Positions 1 through 7,642 of a stretch of DNA of 64,000 nt are shown piece by piece (the stretch's first letter is position 1; each line of letters opens with the position of its first letter). The stretch lies in the NCBI GenBank assembly GCA_030625885.1, contig DAOUPZ010000003.1, forward strand, positions 1 to 64,000. The letters are read 5' to 3'. The position numbers and the translations under genes are program-made. The DNA comes from Clostridia bacterium. GTDB taxonomy: Bacteria; Bacillota; DAOUPZ01. The notes below the pieces were generated by a model, which was given only the letters and a program-made list of their open reading frames with translations, was not told where the DNA came from and did not search any database.

Positions 1-873
1 TACAACGAGGTTAGGATTTTCCGTTACAAATGCACGGTCATAACCACCATGGACTGTCATAAACTTATCCGCAGTTAGTGAATCCATTCCTGTGATGTCG
101 TAGATACCATATTTTGTGGCACTGGATGACTCAATGCGATCTGGGTTACCCTGGGGTACAATGCCACCAGAAGTGACGATTGCAACTTTTACCTTGGACA
201 TATCTTTAGTAGCTGGTAACGGTTCTACCCGGTCAAAAACAGGCATCGGATATTCAGTTACAAATTCTTTACCATTGATCTTTTTAAGAAGCATATCAAT
301 TGCGCGTTCTGTACCTCTTTTTTCATGGAAGTAATTGACTCTGATTCCTCTTATTAAATAACCTTCTTTTTCCGGGGGGCCTACTTCTTCGCCTTTAGCT
401 AATTTCAAACCCAATTTTGCAATCTTGGGTATTGCATTTTTCATATCAGCTGCAGAATCAGCTGTTTCAATAACATGCAGGTCTTTTTTAAACATATCAG
501 CACCTGGATTTTCAATATACATACCTGTAATAACTGGGATATTTAATTCATCCTCTACTGCTTTTGCTATAGTTCCACAGGCCACACCATATCTTCCAGC
601 ATTAAATGCAGGGCCTGCCACGAATAAATCAGGATTGTATTTCTTAATCATTTCCAGAAGTGTTGTTTGGGCTTCTTCCAGATTTTCTCCAAAATAGGAG
701 TCCCCGCAAATAGCAGTCGCTACGACTTCGGCTTCATCGCCAAAAGCCTTATCTAAGGCCATACCAGGGCCTACAACACCTTCTCTGATTTCTGGAACAA
801 TGTCTGCTTTTTCTTCTCCACCAATTCCGGCAAAAAAGTTATTAATATAATGAACAACTTTTATTTTACTCAT
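1..873 (-). CDS. grdB: Glycine reductase component B, selenoprotein subunit GrdB (N-terminal part, cut by window edge)
   Basis: Open from an ATG at 873 to the left edge: 291 codons without a stop. The translation starts MSKIKVVHYINNFFAGIGGE and carries later GDSYFGENLE and AGPAFNAGRYGVACG segments, as in the GrdB/GrdF/GrdH family. GrdB binds and activates the amino acid (glycine, sarcosine or betaine) for reductive deamination to an acetyl-selenoether on GrdA. The family's selenocysteine (in-frame UGA) lies near residue 350, so it is outside the window and cannot be confirmed. A strong ribosome site (AAAGGGGGAG) precedes the start, 16 bases after grdE, so the two are co-transcribed. The N-terminus looks more like the glycine-specific form than the betaine form, from memory of the family only; substrate is not proven. 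Confidence 0.9.
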   Translation of the reverse strand, partial: MSKIKVVHYINNFFAGIGGEEKADIVPEIREGVVGPGMALDKAFGDEAEVVATAICGDSYFGENLEEAQTTLLEMIKKYNPDLFVAGPAFNAGRYGVACGTIAKAVEDELNIPVITGMYIENPGADMFKKDLHVIETADSAADMKNAIPKIAKLGLKLAKGEEVGPPEKEGYLIRGIRVNYFHEKRGTERAIDMLLKKINGKEFVTEYPMPVFDRVEPLPATKDMSKVKVAIVTSGGIVPQGNPDRIESSSATKYGIYDITGMDSLTADKFMTVHGGYDRAFVTENPNLVV

Positions 874-889
874 TTTTTCTCCCCCTTTC

Positions 890-2179
890 CTAGTAGGTTC
901 TGGCGGCTAGCTTGTTATAACCATTGGCAATTGTACTAGCAATAACAAGTTGAAGTTCTCCTTCAATGCTGCCATCTGGTTTTAAACTGCCTTCATATCC
1001 GCCAATTTGGCTTTCAATATAGTCAAGCATTCCGATTACCTTATCCATTGGTGGGAAATTAAGAATGATGTTACCTTGTCCACATGAAACAAGTGCATCG
1101 GCTTCCGGCTTAGCATCAGCCAATGATTGAGATTTCCCATCTCTTCCAGGGAACTCATCTGTAATAAGGACAACCTTAGCGCCTGCATCTGTTGCTTTTT
1201 TACAGTTCATCATCAAGTCTGTATCAGGATTACCATATCCTTCTTCAGTGATAAGAACACCATCTAAGCCAAGATATTCTACGAATTTTCCAACCATATC
1301 AGAAGATCTTTCTTTATCTGCCAAGAAGACGTTTTCATTTGTTAAAATAACACCCACAAAGTTAAGATCCTTACCATGTCTTTTATAAAGATCTTCGATA
1401 ACTGGGTTGTTCAAATGATGGAATGTGGTTACTTTATCACAAGGTGCCACACAGTTACCGCTTGTAATTGCCCCGTCCATAATCTCGGTTGGATACATGA
1501 ATGTTGGTACAATTTCCTTAGCATCAACGCCATAATAATACGTATCGTGAAGCAAACCCTGTGATTGAAGCATATGGATGTATCCGATTTTTGGTAAATC
1601 AGGATATTCGTTTATTTGCTCTAAAAGTGGTTTGGTTTCATAAACGACTACTTCATCAGGCTTAACATTTCTTCCCGCTTCTCCTACTGCTGCTGCTATT
1701 TTTAAGCCGGCTTCTCTGGCAACAGCTTCATAAATATGTGTTTCCAGTCCTTCTTTAGGCGTAACAACTACAACAACATTGTAAGTTTCGGAAAACGGAC
1801 AATATTTGGCGATCGGACCAGACATATCAATAACACCTTCTTGGAAACCAACAATTTTACCGCATGTAATAACAGTAGAACCAACTAATGCATGAGTACG
1901 TCCCGTTCCAACTGTTTTAACCTTGTTTCCAACCATGCCAGGGAACATAACACCAGATCCTTCTACTTTAACTCTGGGTTCAATAACATCTTTTACCGGT
2001 GTAATTCTGGTAGAATCCCCTGGGCGTGCAAGCTCGATATTTACATTTTCCAAGCGATCGTCTTGCATAGCAATGTCAATTAATTCTTGTTTGTTAACAT
2101 ACAGAGTTTCGTTTTCAACCTTGGTTGTTTCACCAAATTGAATATCAGTGATTTTTATTTTTCCAAGTTCTAAACGCAT
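890..2179 (-). CDS. grdE: Glycine/sarcosine/betaine reductase component B, proprotein GrdE
   Basis: 429 residues, the usual length for GrdE. This is the pyruvoyl-protein precursor of component B: it self-cleaves at an internal cysteine into two chains, and the new N-terminal pyruvoyl group forms the Schiff base with the substrate amine. The predicted cleavage site is visible as S240-G-N-C243 followed by VAPCD, almost the same position as the Cys242 known in Clostridium sticklandii. The ATG at 2179 follows AAGGAGGTGGGG at ideal distance. It lies between grdX and grdB; the usual trxB, trxA and grdA genes do not sit between these members. GrdI (betaine) or GrdG (sarcosine) are the alternatives. 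Confidence 0.93.
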   Translation of the reverse strand: MRLELGKIKITDIQFGETTKVENETLYVNKQELIDIAMQDDRLENVNIELARPGDSTRITPVKDVIEPRVKVEGSGVMFPGMVGNKVKTVGTGRTHALVGSTVITCGKIVGFQEGVIDMSGPIAKYCPFSETYNVVVVVTPKEGLETHIYEAVAREAGLKIAAAVGEAGRNVKPDEVVVYETKPLLEQINEYPDLPKIGYIHMLQSQGLLHDTYYYGVDAKEIVPTFMYPTEIMDGAITSGNCVAPCDKVTTFHHLNNPVIEDLYKRHGKDLNFVGVILTNENVFLADKERSSDMVGKFVEYLGLDGVLITEEGYGNPDTDLMMNCKKATDAGAKVVLITDEFPGRDGKSQSLADAKPEADALVSCGQGNIILNFPPMDKVIGMLDYIESQIGGYEGSLKPDGSIEGELQLVIASTIANGYNKLAARTY

Positions 2180-2203
2180 AACCCCACCTCCTTATATTTT
2201 CAA

Positions 2204-2222
2204 CTTGTGCTGAGAGCACAAG
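2204..2222 (-). promoter_or_regulatory. Short hairpin between grdX and grdE
   Basis: On the - strand CTTGTGCT and AGCACAAG form an 8-bp stem with a 3-base loop, about 25 bases before the grdE start. It lacks a U-tract, so it is not a classical terminator; it could stabilise the grdE message or tune expression relative to grdX. Function is inferred only. Confidence 0.4.
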
Positions 2223-2272
2223 GATATAACATTGGTAATAGCGATTATAATCATTTGAATTTTACACCAATA

Positions 2273-2659
2273 TTACAAACAGTACATTTTTTTAATAGCG
2301 TTTTCGATTAAAGACAAATCAATCAACCTAAAATCATTTGCAATTTTTTCGCTGCAGTGGGGCGTTGGTCGATTATTAAGAAATTTCTTAGTCGAAGCAA
2401 TACTATTTTCAATAAGGTATAGGCCATCAAAATCCATTGTTTGCACCTTTTGGCTAATTATTATAGATTTAAAAGGTGTTTCATTCGGCTTGACACTCCC
2501 AGATAAAGGATGTGTCAGTAACTTATGTCTTTGGTGAATCTTGTCTCTAACACATTCCAGTACTTGTAAAAAAGTTTGTTCGTTTAAATATTTTGTTTCA
2601 ATTTCCTTACTATATTTATCATAAACAAAGTTATTATTAGTAATGATTAATTTGTCCAT
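2273..2659 (-). CDS. grdX: GrdX family protein
   Basis: 128 residues from the ATG at 2659, chosen because AAAGGTGAG sits directly upstream at proper distance; an ATG 15 bases further up has no such site. The segment KPNETPFKSIII and the overall length fit the GrdX family, a small protein of unknown biochemical role encoded at the head of glycine, sarcosine and betaine reductase operons. It starts the leftward operon here (grdX-grdE-grdB), with 93 bases to grdE. Its presence supports assigning the next two genes to a complete glycine reductase locus. No transmembrane segment or known catalytic motif is visible. Confidence 0.85.
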   Translation of the reverse strand: MDKLIITNNNFVYDKYSKEIETKYLNEQTFLQVLECVRDKIHQRHKLLTHPLSGSVKPNETPFKSIIISQKVQTMDFDGLYLIENSIASTKKFLNNRPTPHCSEKIANDFRLIDLSLIENAIKKMYCL

Positions 2660-2780
2660 ATTCTCACCTTTCATTTATAGAATTCCAGAACATTTAATTA
2701 TTTGTTTAAATATTTTACTCAACTATTATTCACTTTTACGTTATATTATATTTACATAAAACATACTAATGTTTTGTATA

Positions 2781-2820
2781 ATAGGATTTAACTATAAAAA
2801 TTAGGATTTAACTATAAAAA
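2781..2820. repeat. Tandem direct repeat, 2 x 20 bp, in the grdX/miaB divergent region
   Basis: Two adjacent copies of a 20-bp unit (core AGGATTTAACTATAAAAA) differ only at the first base. They lie in the 407-bp AT-rich region between the divergent genes grdX and miaB, which otherwise holds only a probable miaB promoter. The copies could be a recent slippage duplication or binding sites for a regulator of the grd operon. Confidence 0.7.
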
Positions 2821-2995
2821 TAAGGAAATAATTATTTTTATGGATAATAAAGAGAGAAGAGAAAGACTGTGAAAGCAGGACAACTATGTTAATCAGATAC
2901 ATAGTGTAATAGAAAATAATTATTATGAATTCGAAGTATATTATTGGAAAGTATCAAAGCAGTGGTAGAATAAACCATCGTATTTTTGTATTATA

Positions 2996-3004
2996 TGGTA
3001 TAAT
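2996..3004 (+). promoter_or_regulatory. Extended -10 promoter upstream of miaB
   Basis: TGGTATAAT is a perfect extended -10 element (TGN-TATAAT) about 62 bases before the miaB start. No good -35 is seen at 17 bases, which is tolerated for extended -10 promoters. Confidence 0.55.
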
Positions 3005-3066
3005 GTAACACGTATTAAGTCCAAAATAACTAATGTATAATATTCAGGCTTTAGGAGGAATTAAAA

Positions 3067-4461
3067 ATGAATAAAGATACAAATAATGATATTGCTGTAA
3101 ATAATGATATGGAAAATAGTCTAAATAATACAAATAACCTAGAAAAGGACAATCAAAAGTTTCTAACAGTTACCATGGGTTGTCAAATGAATGTACGTGA
3201 TACGGAGATTATGGAACAAATGCTTCGGGAAATGAATTATGAAGCAACACACGAACAAGAAGATGCTGATCTAATTCTCTTTAATACGTGTTGCATAAGA
3301 GAAACTGCGGAAAATAAAGCCTATGGGCGTATTAGCAGCCTTAAAAAATTAAAAGAAAAGAATCCTAACTTAATTATTGTTGTTGCGGGTTGTATGGCCC
3401 AAAAAGATCAAGAAGCTGTGAGAAAGCGCGTGCCTCATGTCGATCTGGTGTTTGGAACGCACAATCTGCATCAATTTCCTGATTTGTTACAAGAATTTAA
3501 AAGGTATCATCATGTTAAGACATCTATTTGGGAAGAAGATGAGGGTTTGGTACCTGTTTTGCCAACTAAACGAAAATATAGCTTTAGTGCTAGTGTTAAT
3601 ATCGTATATGGTTGTAATAATTTCTGTACGTATTGTATTGTACCTTATGTCCGAGGGCGGGAACGGAGCCGTTTACCTGAGGATATTATTGCAGAAATCA
3701 AAGAATTGGTAGAAAATGGGGTTAAGGAGGTGACGTTGTTAGGTCAAAATGTCAATTCTTATGGAAAGAATTTCAAAGAAGCATTTGATTTTTCCGACTT
3801 GCTTATCGAAATTGATAAAATTGATGGATTAGAACGGGTTCGGTATATGACATCTCATCCACGTGATTTTTCGGATAAATTAATCGATACCATTGCTCAA
3901 AGCCAAAAAATATGCGAGCATTTCCACTTGCCTATTCAATCAGGCAGCGATCATATCCTCAAGGAAATGAATCGTGGTTATACACGAGAAATGTATATGA
4001 ATATTGTTGCAAAGATTAGACAGCGTATTCCCAATGCATCGATAACTACAGATATCATTGTGGGTTTTCCCGGCGAAACAGATGAAAATTTTCAAGAAAC
4101 GATGGAATTAGTGAATGATGTTCAGTACGATAGTGCGTTTACCTTTATTTTTTCACCTCGTTCAGGAACGCCCGCAGCAAAAATGGAGGATCAAGTTCCG
4201 ATAGACGTAAAAAAGGAAAGACTGCAGAAATTAATGGAACTTCAAAACAATAGCAGTTTGAGAATCAATAAAGCATTGGAAGGACAAATACTTCAAGTAC
4301 TTGTAGAAAAGGTAAGTGATCATAATTCAGATATGATGTCAGGCCGAACACGGACCAATAAGATTATTATATTCCCGGGTGATGAAGGGATGATTGGTAA
4401 ATTAATACCTGTGCAAGTGACTAGAGCGCAAACCTGGAATTTAATGGGAGAAACTGTCTAA
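3067..4461 (+). CDS. miaB: tRNA-2-methylthio-N6-dimethylallyladenosine synthase MiaB
   Basis: Radical SAM methylthiotransferase that adds the 2-methylthio group to i6A37 in tRNAs reading UNN codons. The N-terminal domain carries three cluster cysteines (C39 in TMGCQMN, C75 or C76, C109), and the radical SAM motif is C183-x3-C187-x2-C190 (YGCNNFCTYC). A C-terminal TRAM region ends the 464 residues. The first 30 residues are an Asn/Asp-rich extension that the core family does not need. AGGAGG precedes the ATG. miaA, whose product supplies the i6A substrate, lies 6 kb downstream in the same block. Confidence 0.96.
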   Translation: MNKDTNNDIAVNNDMENSLNNTNNLEKDNQKFLTVTMGCQMNVRDTEIMEQMLREMNYEATHEQEDADLILFNTCCIRETAENKAYGRISSLKKLKEKNPNLIIVVAGCMAQKDQEAVRKRVPHVDLVFGTHNLHQFPDLLQEFKRYHHVKTSIWEEDEGLVPVLPTKRKYSFSASVNIVYGCNNFCTYCIVPYVRGRERSRLPEDIIAEIKELVENGVKEVTLLGQNVNSYGKNFKEAFDFSDLLIEIDKIDGLERVRYMTSHPRDFSDKLIDTIAQSQKICEHFHLPIQSGSDHILKEMNRGYTREMYMNIVAKIRQRIPNASITTDIIVGFPGETDENFQETMELVNDVQYDSAFTFIFSPRSGTPAAKMEDQVPIDVKKERLQKLMELQNNSSLRINKALEGQILQVLVEKVSDHNSDMMSGRTRTNKIIIFPGDEGMIGKLIPVQVTRAQTWNLMGETV

Positions 4462-4529
4462 TAATTTTTATTGTCGGCAGGAATTGCAATGGTTGTTGTG
4501 GAATAGCCTCAAAGATAGGAGGTGAAAAC

Positions 4530-4910
4530 ATGACAGCAATTGTACAAAAGACGAAAGAATTGGCCAATTTAATTATAGATACACCTGAATATTTAAATTG
4601 GAGACAAGCAGAAGAGGCTATGTATGCAGATGAAGCTGCGGCAGAATTTCTAGGAAGACTAGAACAGAAACGTCAGTTTTTAGCTAAGATGCAGGAACAA
4701 CAAGTTCAACTAAAAAAAGAAGATATCAACGAATTTCATGCCCTGCAGCAAAAAGTAGAGTCATTGGAAATCGTACAAGCATACAGAATGGCGCAAGAGG
4801 CTTTTAATGAAATACTGGATAATATTAACGGGATTATTGGTGCCGCAATTTCTGGTGTAGAAGATTGTGGTGGACAATGTTCATCCTGCAGTTCATCCTG
4901 CTCTCATTAG
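4530..4910 (+). CDS. YlbF family regulator with Cys-rich C-terminus
   Basis: 126 residues, largely helical and rich in Glu/Gln, matching the YlbF/YmcA family. In Bacillus, YlbF, YmcA and YaaT form a complex that carries iron-sulfur clusters and affects RNase Y-dependent RNA processing, competence and sporulation. Here the C-terminus is CGGQCSSCSSSCSH, four cysteines suited to metal or cluster binding. An AGGAGGTG site precedes the ATG. It lies between miaB and mutS, followed by an intrinsic terminator. The family call is fairly sure; the exact role in this organism is inferred. Confidence 0.8.
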   Translation: MTAIVQKTKELANLIIDTPEYLNWRQAEEAMYADEAAAEFLGRLEQKRQFLAKMQEQQVQLKKEDINEFHALQQKVESLEIVQAYRMAQEAFNEILDNINGIIGAAISGVEDCGGQCSSCSSSCSH

Positions 4911-4927
4911 TAACATGAGTAACACGA

Positions 4928-4959
4928 AAGAATCATGGGGATACCATGGTTCTTTTTTT
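4928..4959 (+). terminator. Intrinsic terminator after the miaB-ylbF unit
   Basis: AAGAATCATGG pairs with CCATGGTTCTT (one G-U pair), followed by a run of seven T. Confidence 0.8.
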
Positions 4960-4972
4960 GTATTGTCGCGTA

Positions 4973-4981
4973 TGTTATAAT
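4973..4981 (+). promoter_or_regulatory. Extended -10 promoter for mutS
   Basis: TGTTATAAT matches TGN-TATAAT and lies about 45 bases before the chosen TTG start of mutS, just after the preceding terminator. Confidence 0.55.
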
Positions 4982-5025
4982 GAATGGTAATAATATCTAA
5001 TGTTTATAATAAGGAGAGAAAAGCA

Positions 5026-7620
5026 TTGTCTAAAGAAACGCCAATGATGCGACAATATAATCAAATAAAGGAAGCCCATCCAGATACCATTCTTTTTTTT
5101 AGGCTGGGTGATTTTTATGAAACATTTGCTGAAGATGCAAAAAATACAGCACGTGAATTAGAAATAGCGTTAACTGCCCGGGCGGGTGTACCAATGGCTG
5201 GTATGCCTTACCATGCTGCTGATACATATATTGCACGTCTCGTTGAAAAAGGGTATAAGGTTGCCGTTTGCGAACAAATGGAGGATCCTAAATCAGCTAA
5301 AGGGATTGTTAAACGGGAAGTGGTTCGGGTTATTACACCTGGAACTGTGATTGATCAACAAATGCTCGATGAAAAGAAAAATAACTACCTGATTTCATTA
5401 GCAACAGAACAAACAGGTTTCGGCATGGCCATTATTGACGTATCAACAGGGGTATTTAATGTTACTGCTTTTAATGGTGAAGCCGCAATGGATGATTTAA
5501 AAAACGAGATTTCACGACTTCACCCTAAAGAATGTATTCTTAATTCAATGTTGGCTAATCAGTCCAAATTCCAACACTTTTTAAGCGAACAATTAAAGAT
5601 AATTACTTATCCATATGAAGATCGTGCTTTCCAATATAAAAATGCTTATAACAAACTACTGGAACACTTTAATGTTGCTTCATTAGAAGGTTTTGGGTGT
5701 CAGGAAATAACAGGAGGTATCAAAGCTGCGGGTGCTTTAATCTCATATTTAGAAGAAACGCAAAAAGTTAATTTAATGCATATTAATCATTTGACAACCT
5801 ATGATACTCGAAAATATATGGTTTTAGATGCCGCAACGCATAGGAATCTGGAACTCATTCAAACGTTAAGGGAAGGAAATAAGCGGGGTTCTCTACTATG
5901 GGTTTTGGACAAAACTGTGACTGCTATGGGCGGAAGGATGCTTCGTCAATGGGTAGAACAGCCTTTGGTTCAGAAAAAAATAATTGAACAACGGCTTGAT
6001 ACAGTGGATGAACTTGTTAATGATCTGTTTTTCCGTTCTGACTTACGTGAAAGTTTAAATGAAATATATGATTTGGAACGATTAGTAAGTAAGATTGTGT
6101 ACGGTACGGTGAATGCTAAAGATATGATTGCATTAAAAGCTTCTTTATTAAAGATTCCTTTAGTAAAAGAATTGTTAAATAATGCGCAATCACAAATGTT
6201 AATCGGTTTGAACGAGAACTTGTGTCCGTTAGATCGTTTAACCGATTTATTGAATCATGCTATAGAAGACAATCCCCCTTTTTCTGTGCGTGAAGGTGGT
6301 ATTATTAAGACGGGTTATCATCCAGAAGTGGACAAGTTACGTGAAGCGCGATCCAAGGGTAAAACATGGATTGCTTCTCTGGAGGCCAAAGAAAAAGAAC
6401 GTTCTGGGATAAAGTCTTTAAAGGTTGGTTTCAATAAAGTTTTTGGTTATTACATAGAAGTAACAAAAGCCAATTTACATCTTGTACCTGATGACTTTCA
6501 GCGCAAACAGACGCTAGCTAATGGGGAAAGATTTATTACGCCACAACTAAAAGAGTATGAATCCCTTATTCTTGGGGCAGAAGAAAAAGTGATTGAATTG
6601 GAATACCAATTATTTCAGGAAATTAGGGGAACGATTATACAATTTATTGAATCTATTCAGCATGATGCCAGAATTATTGCTCAATTGGATACATTAACAG
6701 CTTTTGCTGAGGTGGCCGTAGAAGAAAATTATTGTAAACCTGTGATTACGAATGAAGATGCCATACAGATCAAAGAAGGACGCCATCCAATTGTTGAAAA
6801 AGTACTTCAAAGTGATTCTTTTGTCCCCAATGATGTGTACTTGGATGAGAACGAAGACCGTTTTTTAATTATCACAGGACCAAACATGGCGGGAAAGTCA
6901 ACTTACATGCGTCAAGTGGCTTTGATTGTATTAATGGCTCAAATCGGTAGCTTTGTACCGGCGCTACAAGCTGAAATTGGTATTGTTGACCGTATTTTTA
7001 CCCGAGTGGGTGCTTCAGATGATCTCGTTAGCGGTCAAAGTACTTTTATGGTTGAAATGAATGAAGTTAGCAATATTCTCAATCATGCTACATCTAAAAG
7101 TCTTATCATATTGGATGAAATTGGACGAGGTACCAGTACATTTGACGGGTTAAGTATTGCTTGGTCAGTTGTTGAATATATTAATAATCCGCATATTATT
7201 GGCGCAAAGACGCTTTTTGCAACGCATTATCATGAACTCACTGCTCTAGGAGATAATTCCTCTTCCATAAAAAATTATTCTGTTGCTATTAAAGAAAAAG
7301 GGGAAGACATTATCTTCTTACGCAAAATCATTTCTGGTGGTGCAGATCGAAGTTATGGTATTCAAGTGGCTCGTTTAGCTGGTTTACCAAGACCAGTCAT
7401 TGAGCGTGCCAAAACCATTTTAGATCATCTTGAATCCGATCAAAATGGCAAAGAGAATAGGACTCAATTGGAACTGCCTCTATTTGTGTCTGAGGTGCCT
7501 AGTATTAATGAACCATCACCTATTTTAGAAGAACTCAAAAGTTTGAATGTGATGCATATGACACCGCTTCAAGCTTTAAATACATTGTATGAATTGCAGG
7601 AAAAAGCGAAGAAGGAATAA
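5026..7620 (+). CDS. mutS: DNA mismatch repair protein MutS
   Basis: Mismatch recognition ATPase of the MutS1 type, 864 residues. The mismatch-wedging Phe-x-Glu motif is F30-Y31-E32 (GDFYETF), the Walker A motif GPNMAGKST is near residue 618, and signature segments DDLVSGQSTF, DEIGRGTST and ATHYHEL follow. I place the start at TTG 5026 because AAGGAGAG lies 8 bases before it and MSKETPMMRQYNQIK is the usual family beginning; an in-frame ATG at 4984 overlaps the promoter and has no ribosome site. mutL follows 22 bases after the stop. Confidence 0.97.
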   Translation: MSKETPMMRQYNQIKEAHPDTILFFRLGDFYETFAEDAKNTARELEIALTARAGVPMAGMPYHAADTYIARLVEKGYKVAVCEQMEDPKSAKGIVKREVVRVITPGTVIDQQMLDEKKNNYLISLATEQTGFGMAIIDVSTGVFNVTAFNGEAAMDDLKNEISRLHPKECILNSMLANQSKFQHFLSEQLKIITYPYEDRAFQYKNAYNKLLEHFNVASLEGFGCQEITGGIKAAGALISYLEETQKVNLMHINHLTTYDTRKYMVLDAATHRNLELIQTLREGNKRGSLLWVLDKTVTAMGGRMLRQWVEQPLVQKKIIEQRLDTVDELVNDLFFRSDLRESLNEIYDLERLVSKIVYGTVNAKDMIALKASLLKIPLVKELLNNAQSQMLIGLNENLCPLDRLTDLLNHAIEDNPPFSVREGGIIKTGYHPEVDKLREARSKGKTWIASLEAKEKERSGIKSLKVGFNKVFGYYIEVTKANLHLVPDDFQRKQTLANGERFITPQLKEYESLILGAEEKVIELEYQLFQEIRGTIIQFIESIQHDARIIAQLDTLTAFAEVAVEENYCKPVITNEDAIQIKEGRHPIVEKVLQSDSFVPNDVYLDENEDRFLIITGPNMAGKSTYMRQVALIVLMAQIGSFVPALQAEIGIVDRIFTRVGASDDLVSGQSTFMVEMNEVSNILNHATSKSLIILDEIGRGTSTFDGLSIAWSVVEYINNPHIIGAKTLFATHYHELTALGDNSSSIKNYSVAIKEKGEDIIFLRKIISGGADRSYGIQVARLAGLPRPVIERAKTILDHLESDQNGKENRTQLELPLFVSEVPSINEPSPILEELKSLNVMHMTPLQALNTLYELQEKAKKE

Positions 7621-7642
7621 TTTTATTGTAAAGGATGATTTT

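Noticed and set aside
116-697. Two + strand frames (72 and 90 codons) at the left edge
   Set aside because: They lie antisense inside grdB, have no ribosome sites, and the grdB translation explains the sequence fully.
2660-3066. Glycine riboswitch upstream of grdX
   Set aside because: The conserved glycine aptamer core (GGAGAG with downstream CGCCGA-type elements) is not present on the - strand in this gap.
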